From Pseudevernia furfuracea (Eukaryota > Ascomycota > Lecanoromycetes > Lecanorales > Parmeliaceae): DNA of 64,000 bases. Below, piece by piece: positions 1 to 10,267 of this stretch. Position 1 is the first letter of the stretch; each line of letters starts with the position of its first letter. The notes beneath the pieces were generated by a model. That model was not told the DNA's origin. It did no database searches and worked only from the letters and a program-made list of their open reading frames with translations. Position numbers and translations under genes: made by a program. The stretch lies in assembly GCA_022315425.1 (NCBI GenBank), contig JAIUPT010000008.1, forward strand, positions 558,001-622,000. The letters run 5' to 3'.

Positions 1-2630
1 GTACCAAACTGACAGCTTCAAATAGTGAATACATGCGAAGGATTTTTGAGAAGAGACGATCAGAACTGCGCACCCTACACGGACCTGAAGAAGTAGAGAT
101 GAATACCCATAGCAGACAGCGCAACGATTCCGGCAAGCACCTGGACCGTTGGCACATTGACAAAGCCAGCCGCCAGCAGTCAAGGTCTTCGATAGTCGAT
201 GGACTGGTACACAATGCCCCTCATGACAATGACATGACCGCTGAACGCCCAAGGATGCGTATGCCAGCAATGCCCAATGGGCTTCCAGAGGAAACTGGTA
301 TCAAAAGAATTATTGCCAAGCTCAAGCCAGACCATAACGAGCATCTGAATCTGCGGCGGTCGATCAGAAACTCGGGTGGGCAAGACGGCGAGAGTCTCCT
401 CTCAAGCTTGGATGGAATACCAGAGAAAGAAAAGTACTCTGTGAAACACGGTCTGGGCGACCCCTGGAAAAAGCCTCTGACATACCCCAAGGTTGGCAAG
501 AAGAAGACTACTGTGGAGTGGTCTGATCTTGAACGTCTAGATGAAGGCGAGTTCCTCAATGACAACCTCATAAGCTTCTACCTACGCTACCTTGAACAGA
601 GACTCGAGGAAGAGAGACCAGAACTTGCCAAGAGAGTTTACTTTTTCAACACGTTTTTCTTTGCAACTTTGACCAATACTCACAAAGGCCGAAAGCGTTT
701 CAACTACGAGGGTGTGCAGAAGTGGACTAGGTCCGTGGATCTTTTTACCTACGACTACATCATAGTGCCTATTAACGAGCAGGCTCATTGGTACCTTGCC
801 GTCATTTGCAATCTGCCTGCATTGGATCGTGACTTGGCAATGCCCGAGGTTGAGGTTACTTCGCCAATCGAAGATGGTCGTGCCAGTTCAAAGCAGAGAC
901 GTGGCCAGACTGAAGACCGTGCACCAAGCCCTACAAATCGGCCGGGTGGTCACGAATCCGAAATCCTAAAACAAAGTGCGAAGGAGCCAAACGAGAGGGA
1001 GACAAGGAACTCGTTCTCACAAATGAGCTTGGAAAATGAGGTACAATTGCCTGCAGGCGACGAAATAGGTCTCTGCGACACCGAAGGTCCAGGAAAGATT
1101 CGTCCGACTTCCGAAGACAAGGAGATGCTTGATTCCCAGATCGAAGATACTATGCCTGAGTTTACCACTTCCAAAGAAGCTGAGGACCATCCACCCTCCT
1201 CCAAAGAACAAGGCGACGAGGTAGAAGATCCCATCAAGGACCAGGATGAGAGCCCCAAGGTCGCAGCGAAGTCCAGAAAGACCAAGCGGAAGTCGCTACC
1301 GGCACCAGTTACCAAGGTCGATCCAAGAAAACCAGCCATAATAACGTTCGACTCACTCGGACAAAGTCGTGGCCAGACTATCAGGATACTCAAAGACTAT
1401 TTGCGCGAAGAAGCCAAGGCAAAGCGCGGCATGGAGTTCGAGGAGTCACAGATGAAGGGTATCAATGCTAAGCGCATTCCTCAACAGGACAATTTTTCGG
1501 ACTGTGGCGTTTTTCTACTCGGCTATGTGGACACATTTCTCCGTCTCGAGACTGATCCCAAGGAATTCATCACGAAGACCATACAACAAACACATGAAGA
1601 AAAAGACTGGTCGAAGCTTGTACCCGGCGACCTACGAGCAAGCATTCGCAAACAGGTCCAAGAGCTACATGAGATCCAAACAAACGAGCGGAGGGAGGAA
1701 AGCTCTAAAAAGTCAGGCAAGATCGCTGGAAAGGAAGATAAGAAGCTCGCATCGAGCCCGTCGCCTGCTTCAGATCAAGCGAAGATTGTCCAGAAGGAAT
1801 CTAGTAAAGTCAACGGTGCAGACTGGTTCCCAGCCACGACGAGCATTCCACCTGAGCCTTTCTTGTTGGACATCCCACAGACAAGGAATGAAGCATTGGA
1901 GTTTGCCCGCCGCTATGACGAGGACGAGTTGGACGAGAAAGATGATGTGCTTGAGAAACTCTTACAGACTAACGAGCGAGCAATGCAAAAAAGCGCAGAA
2001 TATCAGCAGCTGTACAATTCAGACGATGCCGAGTGGGGTGCATGTAATGAAAGGGCTCCAGCAGCTCAACCAGATGACCCATCTGTCATCATGGTTGACA
2101 GCCAGAGCCCGCGAAGGGTGTCAGTTCCTGTAGGCGTTAAGTATCCTTCGTTCTCCTCGGGGAAACAGAGCTACCCTGAATCGACTTCCTCTAGGATAGT
2201 CAATCCTAATCCACTTTCGTTCGAGAAAGAAAAGTCTTCTGAATTACCTAGCGAGATCCCAGACTCACAGAACTCCAACACATCGCGAAAGATTGCGAAG
2301 ATTCTGAATATGCCAGCTCCGATAGCTCCAGCTGCCAATCCGGATTCCGCACCAGTCTCAGCAAATGTCACTGCCATCTCTGACAGCACTCAAGGGCGAT
2401 CTGACCCGCAGGGTGAGCGTAACGAGCGCTCGAAGCGTAGGAAGACTGGCAGGGAAGATCGAGGAGACGTTCAGGAAGAATCAAAGATGGAGGATATGAT
2501 TTTCACGATTGAGAAGCCATCGGACCGGCGTGAAGAGCGCGAGAAGCCGTCAAAGCGGTGGAAGAAGTCGTCTGCTAAGGAGTCTTCAAAGGACTTCGAG
2601 GAAGTCACCGTTCATGTAATTGATGATTGA
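1..2630 (+). CDS. Ulp2/SENP-type SUMO protease (C48 family), 5' end outside window
   Basis: This is a C48 cysteine protease that removes SUMO from nuclear proteins. The frame is open to the left edge, so the Met at 33 need not be the true start and the gene is treated as 5'-partial. Counting from that Met, the catalytic triad is visible: His about 251 in AHWYLAVI, Asp about 440 in ITFDSLG, and Cys about 491 in DNFSDCGVFLLGY, with the Gln of 'PQQDN' just before it. The domain opens with the family-typical 'LDEGEFLNDNLISFYLRYL' at about residue 170. About 170 acidic, Ser/Glu-rich residues separate the His and Asp; such an insertion is characteristic of the Ulp2/SENP6-7 branch rather than Ulp1. 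A long, charged, probably disordered C-terminus with KRRK-type basic clusters follows and could hold nuclear localisation signals. The stop is TGA at 2628-2630. Assignment to the Ulp2 side is inference from this architecture. Confidence 0.9.
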   Translation, partial: TKLTASNSEYMRRIFEKRRSELRTLHGPEEVEMNTHSRQRNDSGKHLDRWHIDKASRQQSRSSIVDGLVHNAPHDNDMTAERPRMRMPAMPNGLPEETGIKRIIAKLKPDHNEHLNLRRSIRNSGGQDGESLLSSLDGIPEKEKYSVKHGLGDPWKKPLTYPKVGKKKTTVEWSDLERLDEGEFLNDNLISFYLRYLEQRLEEERPELAKRVYFFNTFFFATLTNTHKGRKRFNYEGVQKWTRSVDLFTYDYIIVPINEQAHWYLAVICNLPALDRDLAMPEVEVTSPIEDGRASSKQRRGQTEDRAPSPTNRPGGHESEILKQSAKEPNERETRNSFSQMSLENEVQLPAGDEIGLCDTEGPGKIRPTSEDKEMLDSQIEDTMPEFTTSKEAEDHPPSSKEQGDEVEDPIKDQDESPKVAAKSRKTKRKSLPAPVTKVDPRKPAIITFDSLGQSRGQTIRILKDYLREEAKAKRGMEFEESQMKGINAKRIPQQDNFSDCGVFLLGYVDTFLRLETDPKEFITKTIQQTHEEKDWSKLVPGDLRASIRKQVQELHEIQTNERREESSKKSGKIAGKEDKKLASSPSPASDQAKIVQKESSKVNGADWFPATTSIPPEPFLLDIPQTRNEALEFARRYDEDELDEKDDVLEKLLQTNERAMQKSAEYQQLYNSDDAEWGACNERAPAAQPDDPSVIMVDSQSPRRVSVPVGVKYPSFSSGKQSYPESTSSRIVNPNPLSFEKEKSSELPSEIPDSQNSNTSRKIAKILNMPAPIAPAANPDSAPVSANVTAISDSTQGRSDPQGERNERSKRRKTGREDRGDVQEESKMEDMIFTIEKPSDRREEREKPSKRWKKSSAKESSKDFEEVTVHVIDD

Positions 2631-3068
2631 TGCCCACTTTCACTTTACACTTTCGGGGTTAATTACCCATTGCTGTCAGCTATGGCATAGCGATTGCTTG
2701 GTTGCTAGCATAGCGAAGGGCGTTTTCGGTTCTTCAAACCTTCCAAGGCGAGGATTTGAGGCTCCAGATACCCACCTTGCGTGGTTTCAATGATAGTCAC
2801 ATAGAAAAGGTCAAGTAGAAAGGAGGTTTTGCTCATGGCAGTTGACTGATTATTTCCCATCTTCAAGCGATTGTAGAGGATCGGATGAACCAACAAGAAC
2901 CATGCATATGGCGACCTGATGATGAACACTCATTGGCTGATACCAAAACAAACATCCCGTGCATTGCACACATTTACATACAGTACATTGACTCGGCTTA
3001 GGCGTGCCCCGATGAGGGGCATTGAACCCCGAGCTCCAATCGTGCCACTCTCTCTCTCAAGCGTTGTC
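2631..3068. other. intergenic region between convergent genes
   Basis: These 438 bp separate the 3' ends of the SUMO protease and the glucosidase II gene. Only short incoherent frames are present. A small palindrome-like GGGG/CCCC segment near 3005-3031 resembles a tRNA T-arm but lacks the other arms. Confidence 0.6.
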
Positions 3069-6000
3069 TTAAAACTCAATCGTCCATCCCTTTCCGATTT
3101 CCATTCCCGGATCTCTGACAACAGCCCAACTCGCCGCTCCACCCTCGCCTTCAAACCAATTCATCTCCGCCGTCCTCGCCAGCTTCGCCCCCTCCTCCTC
3201 AATCTTAACCTCACTCATCCCCTTCCATTCCTTCGGCACACCAACGATAACAACCTTCTCAACGCGCACAGCTGTCATCGCTTTAAGGTATTCCTTCCTC
3301 TTCTTGGTTGGCTTCGATACGTCAATGTCGGCAGATAGGTCACTAGATTTAAGGGTACCAGAGGAGAAGCTGAAATGGCGGTGGATGTAGGCGCCGTCCT
3401 CGTACTCATAAGATTCGCCATCGTCGACGTAGAGAGAGCCTTCGGCTTCGCCGTTGCTGCCGAGCGTGACGACTAAGGTGTAAGGATCCCAGCGCATCAA
3501 GCCACTGCTGCGGCGTGGACGGTCCTTACGCGGGATGATATGGCCCGCTTTCATTAGGAGAGGGATCTTGTCCAATGGGGCTGGTATTGTGACACTGCTG
3601 CCACTGCCAACGTGGGTAACGTAGGTGAAATAGTCATAGTATGTCTCGCCAGGAGGCAGATAGATGGAGACGGTCTCAGCGCCTTCTGTGACGACTGGTT
3701 TTGCTAGTAGGCCTGTGGAGCCAAGGTAGAATTGGTCTTCTATTGCGAACGCAGCTTCGTCGGAGGGGTGCGCGTAGTAATGAGGTTGGAGTATGGGTGC
3801 GCCGGAGACAGAGGCGGCGTGAAAGGCCGTATACCAAGCTGGGAGCAGCTGGTAGCGGAGACGGAGCGCTTGTGTTATGATAGATGTGTAGGGCTCGCCA
3901 GCAAGATACGGTTCACGGCGACGGGTATCGATGTGGGCATGGCCGCGGAAGAAGGGGTAGAAGGCGCCGGCCTGGTACCAACGGGTGAGAAGCTCTTTGC
4001 TTGGGTTGCCAAAGAATCCGCCAACGTCGGCGCCAGCGAATGGGAAGCCAGCTATGTTGTGGGTCAGGAGCATGGGGATTGAGGCAGCAAGGTGAGACCA
4101 TTCGGCTTGGTTGTCGCCGGTCCACATGGCGCCAAGGCGTTGGGAGCCAGAGTAGTAAGAGCGCGTGAGGACGAACGGGCGGCGGCGGGAGGCTGGAGGT
4201 TCGCGGGCGAGGAGCGCGTGGTAGGTAGCGTTGACAAAGGTCATGCCATTGATGTTATGGACATCACGATGTTCCCAGTTGCCGTGATGAAGGTTGTCTT
4301 TCGGCATGGTGGTCTCGGGGCCGTTGAAGACGGAGGGTTCGTTCATGTCGTTCCAGATAAAGGTGTTTGAAGCGGTGCCAGTGAAGGAGGAGTAGGTGAA
4401 GAGAGACTTCCACCACTCGAGGGCCGCGGGATTGAAGCAATCGACCCAGTGTGATGATCCTGGCCAACACCAGCCTTCGTAGAGATCGTTATCCTTATTC
4501 TTAACACCAAATGATTTGGACTTGAGCTGATCTACCACTGGGTAATTGCCTTCATTCTTAATGTGTGGGTCAATGATGACAACCAATTTTCTGTCATGGG
4601 AGTCCAATTGCTTTCCCATCCCCAGTGGATCTGCGAAAGTATGAGCATCCCAAGTGAAGTACTTCTTGCCGTCTGTATACTCGATGTCGAGCCAGATAAC
4701 ATCATAAGGTATCCTGGCTCTATCCATCTTCTTGTCAACATCCCTGACATCCTCATCTGTAACGTAGTTCCATCTGCATTGGTGGTACGCGATTGCAAAT
4801 TGCTGCGGAAGCTGTGTGTATCCTGTAAGCTCACTGTATTGGGAGATGACATCCTTGGGCGTTGGGCCGAGAAAAACGAAGATATCTAGTAGGCCACTCT
4901 CAGAGAACCAGTGAGTTTCGGTATCGGTCTTGCCTCCAATACCAAGACTCAGCGGATTGCTTGCTACCTTCCGCTTAACAATGTCAATCCAGGTCTCGGC
5001 GGCGTTGAGCCAGAAAACGCCCACTGTGGAGTTCTTCCGATGGGCTTGCATGAAAGGGATAGCTCCATACAATGTCATAGGGCTGTCCATCTCGTACTCG
5101 AATACGTCGCTGTTGTACAATCTGTATGGTTGCTCGTAAGCGTCAGACCCACCCCTGCGAAGTATCAGTAAATCCATGATTTTAAACACTCAAATGTGCA
5201 TACCGGGTTTGCTTCAGCGACAGAGAGCTTGCATGTCCTGGAATACCATACACGTGCTCATAGCCAGGGAACGTGATGTCCAGTCCAACGCTCTCAGGAC
5301 CCTTGGGTTTTGAGTCGGTATTTCCACCAAATGTCTCTTCCCACCAAGTACTTTCATCCTCGCCCTGCACGACTGGCTGCTCCCCTTCTTTTGGCTCTTC
5401 ATTTTCCTTGGTCTCAGGCTTTTCAACCTTGGGTCTCCACTGCTCCATATTCATCAGACCCTTTCCATTGAGCTTCACGTGCATCTGACCATCCCGGAAG
5501 AAGTCAATTGAGAATGGAGAGTGGCTTATGACAGCCCTGTACCGATTGTCAGGACCATAGTTCACTACTGTCTCTTTCGAAGAGGTGTCCGCTTCGGCGG
5601 AGCTGTCCGGCTTTTCTCCGCCAATGAGAGCCCATTTCGACGCTTCATCATATCGTTCTTTTCGAGCTTGGCTTCCATGTCGAAGCTCGATTCGTCCTTG
5701 TCGTCGTTTCTTTTCATCAACAGTAATCCTAGCTGCTCCAGATTGAAGGAATGTAATTTTCACAGGCAGTTCTACGGACTGGACACCCTCCCCCAAAGAT
5801 TTCAACAATGTCCCTGTAATATATCCGTTGTCTATCTTCAAAGTTTTCGAAGAGAGTGTGTAAGGAGAGGTCCACGAGTTGCCCAGCGTGGCCACGTTGT
5901 CTGCATAGGCTCGATTCCGTTTACAGAAGCCAGACTGTTCGCAAGTCTTAAAACCTTCATGCTTCACGGTGACTGGAAGCGCCGATGATCAGCAAAAATG

Positions 6001-6117
6001 CAAGTCATTGTCTGGGTAGGAGATAGATAGATACGTACATGCTGGCCTGAAAAGACAGAAGGCAAGAAGAAAAGGGAGCAATTGCCCCCATCTTTGCGCT
6101 AAAAACATCATGACCAT
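3069..6117 (-). CDS. glucosidase II alpha subunit (GH31)
   Basis: The ER-lumenal glycoside hydrolase family 31 enzyme trims the two inner glucoses from N-glycans (Rot2/Gls2 type). Exons: 6117-6039, 5972-5204 and 5154-3069, with introns of 66 and 49 bp; they sum to 2,934 nt (977 aa). The short first exon encodes a hydrophobic signal peptide (MMFLAQRWGQLLPFLLAFCLF) and splices in frame into the mature start 'VKHEGFKTCEQSGFC', a signature of this subunit. The catalytic nucleophile is the Asp of IWNDMNEPSVF (about residue 552) and the acid/base is the Asp of WTGDNQAEW (about 630). Junctions read AF|TVKHE and QTR|GGSDAY, matching the conserved family sequence. Three in-frame Mets (6117, 6111, 6108) could start the protein. 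It is divergent from the NDP kinase gene across a 369-bp shared promoter region. Confidence 0.95.
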
Positions 6118-6486
6118 ACGTTTCCAGCACAAAAGATAAAAAGATGGCCCAAGGCCAAAGGAATGACCAAAAAGGGGAGATATGAAGTAACAGATGGAGG
6201 AGTATTGTTCCCAAAGCTCCAAACACCCGGACCGTTGCGGTAAGTGGCGAATGGCTAACCGTAGCTGAGCAGTGAGCACCCGAAAACGGAATATTGGCGC
6301 GCGTCCACCCCCACTCAAACAACCCCATCGAGCCCGCCAAGAAAATCAATAAATCCACAAATGGAGGACAAAAACATTTCAACTTCCACACAAGATCCTC
6401 CCATCTACAAGCACCTCAACGCCAAAACACGAGGTCTTCTTCGTCAGTCGCATAAATACAAAGAGGAACAGGAAAAAACCGCAAAT
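6118..6486. promoter_or_regulatory. shared divergent promoter region of glucosidase II and NDP kinase
   Basis: Only 369 bp separate the two divergent start codons, so both core promoters must lie here. Pyrimidine-rich stretches precede the NDP kinase ATG. I do not see a clear TATA element, and no specific factor site can be named. Confidence 0.55.
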
Positions 6487-7348
6487 ATGTCAAACGAGCA
6501 GACGTAAGTACCCAGGCTAGACAGACCACAAAGGGGGGGAAGGGAGGGGGCGAGTTGGCGGTGAAGCTCACTGTTGACTACAGATTCATTGCTATCAAGC
6601 CGGATGGTGTCCAGGTATGCAATTGACTCCTGGCTTCCTCGGCTTTGCTGTCTTGGGACTCAATGGTACGGGTTGAGTGAATGCTAAGCTCGCTCCTCAC
6701 AGCGTGGACTTATTGGCGACATTATCTCGCGATTCGAGAAGCGAGGGTAAGCCCTATCATCATCCTGTGGCAAGCCAATTGAGCTAATTCAGAATGTAGT
6801 TACAAGCTCGCAGCCATGAAGCTCGTCTCCCCATCAAAAGAGCACCTCGAGACGCACTACGAGGATCTCTCAGACAAGCCCTTCTACAAGGGCCTCGTCA
6901 CCTGTATGCAGCTACCTCACCATTTCGATCTATATGATATACATAGATCGAAATTCACTAATTTTCTTGACAGACATGTTGAGCGGCCCCATCTGCGCCA
7001 TGGTCTGGGAGGGCCGTGATGCCGTCAAGACTGGCCGAAGTGCGTGCAATAATCACCCTACAAGGTTCATCACCCGAAGCTGATCGTCACAGCCCTGCTC
7101 GGTGCTACGAACCCTCTGGCCTCCGCCCCAGGTACTATCCGTGGGGACTACGCTATCGTGAGTTTTGTGTGCCTGGAATACGGCAAGACGCAGGACTATG
7201 GCTGATTGAAATACAGGACGTTGGTCGTAATGTCTGCCACGGCTCCGACGCTGTTGAGAGTGCGAAGAAAGAAATCGATTTGTGGTTTAGCAAGGACGAG
7301 GTGCTTCAATACAAGCTGGCTCAGCACGACTGGATCTACGAGAAGTAG
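6487..7348 (+). CDS. nucleoside diphosphate kinase
   Basis: This enzyme transfers the gamma-phosphate of ATP to other NDPs through a phosphohistidine. Seven exons: 6487-6503, 6584-6614, 6703-6746, 6800-6903, 6974-7039, 7093-7157 and 7217-7348, totalling 459 nt (152 aa), the usual length of the family. The spliced protein begins MSNEQTFIAIKPDGVQRGL and contains the catalytic His (about 117) in NVCHGSDA. Other hallmarks are 'GPICAMVWEGRDAVKTGR', 'LGATNPLASAPGTIRGDYAI' and the ending 'HDWIYEK'. All six introns are 48-88 bp, start GT and end AG. The ATG at 6487 is chosen because the 17-nt first exon gives the conserved N-terminus after splicing. It is cytosolic and a complete hexamer-type subunit. 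Confidence 0.96.
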
Positions 7349-8072
7349 GAAGCCTGATGCGGCATCCAACAGCCCTTGAAGGTGGCTGTGCGAGCTAGTT
7401 GTCAATAAAGCGTAGTGGTATATCGATGCGACCAAATGAGAGCGAGTGGGTATAATCTAGAAACATTAAGGAAATAGATCGATTGCCGTTTGGTCCCGGC
7501 TCAATGGCCACTGGCACCTGATGTTTGGTCTTTTCGGGACGCACAAGTGCGTAGAAGTACGGAGGTACTTGCATCCTGAATTTTGATTGGGTTTGACTCG
7601 CTAAGACAGCCAGTAACAAAGTGTGATGTGATTGAAATGCAGCATTAGCTGGACTGCCACCGAGGCTTAACAAAGGCTTACACCGCAAGGCTCACAGACT
7701 CCGGACTTCATGATCAAGCATCTCTGAAAAACCATTATTTCGTGTTTTGTCTTATCTTTTGAGTTCAATTCCTCTGTCGTCCTGTTTGTTGGACACCGCC
7801 CGTCGACAAGGCAGGGTGGTTCTGAGTATTGTCGTCACACTCGATGCATCAAGTCATTGACAGGCACACTTTCGACGAGTGGAAAGCGAGTCAATAGAAT
7901 ATAATTCAAATGATTTACTCACAAAAGGGTCCAGCCTCATCTTAGCCTTCGGAGCATAGACCATATTCAAATCATTCTTAGTATCCCTCGCATCCTTCCA
8001 CGCAGAGACAATCAATCTTTGTACCAGAGACAGGCCTGCCCAGCTACAAATTTACTATTTCATATCGCAAGT
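7349..8072. other. intergenic region
   Basis: About 720 bp with no coherent coding frame. It holds the 3' end of the NDP kinase transcript and the DNA upstream of a broken Zn2Cys6 fragment. Confidence 0.6.
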
Positions 8073-8282
8073 ATGGTCAATATCCGAGACCGCAGCACTC
8101 ACTGCATTACACGCCTTGCAAGACACGTCAAATGTGGTGAGTCTTCACATGATAAAAAACAACTTACCACCTATCCTCTAATCAACTGGACAGATGAAGG
8201 TCAACCTACCTGTGACAAGTGCCGCCGTGCAGGTCTCCTTTGCGAAGGCTACAGAGGTTTACCCGTCACCTTTGACCCATAA
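8073..8282 (+). pseudogene. degenerate Zn2Cys6 transcription factor N-terminus
   Basis: Two exons (8073-8136 and 8194-8282) join across a GTGAGT...CAG intron to give 'RHVKC-DEGQPTCDKCRRAGLLCEGY', the C-terminal two thirds of a fungal Zn2Cys6 DNA-binding domain with normal spacing. The preceding part reads CITRLARHVKC where the family has C-x-x-C-x6-C. The second zinc-ligand Cys is replaced (Arg codon cgc), so the cluster lacks one of its six cysteines. The frame ends at TAA 8280-8282 after only 50 codons, and no regulatory domain follows in frame. I read it as a remnant of a transcription-factor gene. An alternative is that the open frame just after the stop belonged to the same protein. Confidence 0.6.
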
Positions 8283-8330
8283 GTTCAAGGAATCAATCAA
8301 AACAACGGCCCACAAGGGCCCACGAAGATC

Positions 8331-9780
8331 GTGAAGGATGAAGCATCACATGAGCATTCAGAGGTAGCTCACAAAGTTCTTAATGAGAGCCTGATTGGTG
8401 TCGTCAAGCCTGTAGAGCGAGCCAATATCGGTCGACCCGAAGACATAGACACGAAATCCGCAGAAGCTGGAAAAGAATTTGCAAGGCTCGATGGAGAGGA
8501 CCGTCCCGACAGAAACTTCGCGGTCGTGCAACATCCCGGGACAAGTCCTTCCAACCCAAAGCAAGCCAACGTTACTAAGGCATCTCTCGGCGATACCCTA
8601 TATGAAAGGCTCTGTTTGCTTTTAGAACCGGCCATTCCGGCTGGTAAGACTCGACTTCGGTGGGGATGCGTCAGTGGTACCCACTGCGTGTGTCTGTATG
8701 AGGGTGGCGATGGGATTGAGCTGAAACGGTAGAGCAGCGTTGTGATCGCCGACTGCATGATGATGTCGAGGAGCCATCGTCCTGGCGCGGTTGCAGTATT
8801 GGAACGATCTCCAAACAGACATGCAAGCTCGGTCGAATACTCACAGAATGACCTATTGAGCAAGCTCACTAACCACGGTGCACCAGGCGGAGTATCTAGT
8901 AGGGCTCCTACGGGGGAATCCCTCTGGACGAGGAGACATCCAAAGGCAAGGCCCTGGTGGTGGTCTCGCGAAGTGGATTTCAGTACCAGCGGGGCAGAAT
9001 GTCTCGAGCGATAGGTCGAGTCCCTTTTCATTATTACGCCCGTCCCAAAGTCCCCCGCAGGAAGCCACCGAAGCTCCCGCAGACAATCTACTCTTTCTCC
9101 TCTGCATCCCTCACAGAAAGTATGCCCACGAAATCGATCCACATGGACGTCTCTGCACCCCTCCTCCCTATCAGACCGAACTTTTTTTTCCCCCGCCAAT
9201 CTCAAAAAAACCACTACCGATCCTTGAAGAGGACGATGGGGTGGTCTATAGTCTCTTTTTGAGGCAAGCTGAGCAGCGTTTCGCTTTGTATAAGGTTTTT
9301 CGAGATGCACCCCGAGTACACTCGTCGACAATCAGGAAAAACTGACGACGTTTCCGCCCCGAGCACCCATAAGGATGGGGGACCGCTACCGACCCATGCC
9401 CCGCCGAGTTCATTTCCACCCTTCGGCGAGGATCGCCCTTATGCGTCTGTACCGTCATCCCGAGGATGCAGAAAAATACGGCAACCTGCCTCGACAAAGG
9501 TACCCAAGAAGCTTCGAGAGCGTTTGGGAGTGCGTCCGCAACGTGGCACGGGGGGGTGGGATGGGGCATCTATTTCGTGGAAGGCTTACACTGGACGAAA
9601 ATTATGGATTTTGGGCTTCCTTGGGCTTTTGGTGAGTATTACATTCGGCATTGCTTGGGCTTGTATGAGGGATGACGTATAGGGGGGGGGTTTGGTATTG
9701 CGGCTTGTATGATGGTAGGGTTGACGTTTACGACGGGAATTGTCCAAAGCAGCTTTGGGACCCAGATGAACCGATGAGAA
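8331..9780 (+). pseudogene. multiply frameshifted gene of an unnamed fungal membrane-anchored family
   Basis: Coding fragments in all three forward frames follow one another in a consistent order. They are an N-terminal low-complexity part, 'AGKTRLRWGC' near 8640, 'CDRRLHDDVEE' near 8745, 'PGAVAVLERS.NRHASS' near 8790, 'LLFLLCIPHRKYA' near 9090, 'LMRLYRHPEDAEKYGNL' near 9445, 'IPKKLRERLG'-like near 9505, 'GWGIYFVEGLHW' near 9560, and two hydrophobic segments (9600-9660 and 9685-9755). I recognise the order (RLRWxCxCG motif, middle 'LLCIP', C-terminal 'GWGxxFVEG' plus two membrane spans) from a widespread Pezizomycotina family without a named function. At least four frame changes are needed, several at or near G, T or A homopolymers. 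An in-frame TAG at 9680-9682 interrupts 'CMRDDV*GGGFGIA', where Gln would be expected. No intact product is possible as sequenced. Confidence 0.65.
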
Positions 9781-10267
9781 TAACTAATAATAACGAGAGA
9801 AAGTTTTTGCAGAAGTCTCTGAGCTCCAGTCAGTCTACTGACAGACCTACTAACCCTGTACTCCTGTCCTGTCTACGCAAAGCCATTCTACCGCGCCGGC
9901 TCGAAAGACGGTCACCGAATGAATTTAAACAAGAAAGGTGGTGCGGGACGCAAGTGTGGAGGCAGTCCGTGGTGAGAGGAATGGACGCGATAGGCTTTCT
10001 CTCTTGGAATGAGAGACTATGGATGATGATATTGTAGGACTTAGTGGTGCAGTGAGAGACGCCAGGTTCTTTCAAGGGAAGATATCCCAGCCCTACAACA
10101 CGATTGCTTCTCCCTGTTGCGTCGGCATGACTCGCCCTAAGTATCATGAAATGGTTACTGGTTTGTGTGCTTCGAATGCATCACCTTGCGTGTCTTTGAC
10201 AGAGACTGAAGACAGCGCTGGCTCGAATTGAGAGTAGCTGACCTATATCCAATAAATAATATTTATA
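9781..10267. other. intergenic region
   Basis: Nothing coherent is coded here. The segment lies between the 3' end of the frameshifted pseudogene and the 3' end of a convergent membrane-protein gene. Confidence 0.55.

Noticed and set aside
1465..2133. 222-codon plus-strand frame overlapping the SUMO protease.
   Set aside because: It overlaps the catalytic Cys region of a clear protease in another frame; composition is that of a shadow frame.
3004..3075. tRNA-like T-arm (GGGGTTCAATGCCCC on the minus strand) near the end of the glucosidase gene.
   Set aside because: No matching acceptor stem, D-arm or anticodon arm could be found within 100 bp.
8331..9780. Functional gene with many introns instead of a pseudogene.
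   Set aside because: The frame changes do not coincide with usable GT...AG pairs, and TAG at 9680 lies inside a conserved membrane segment.
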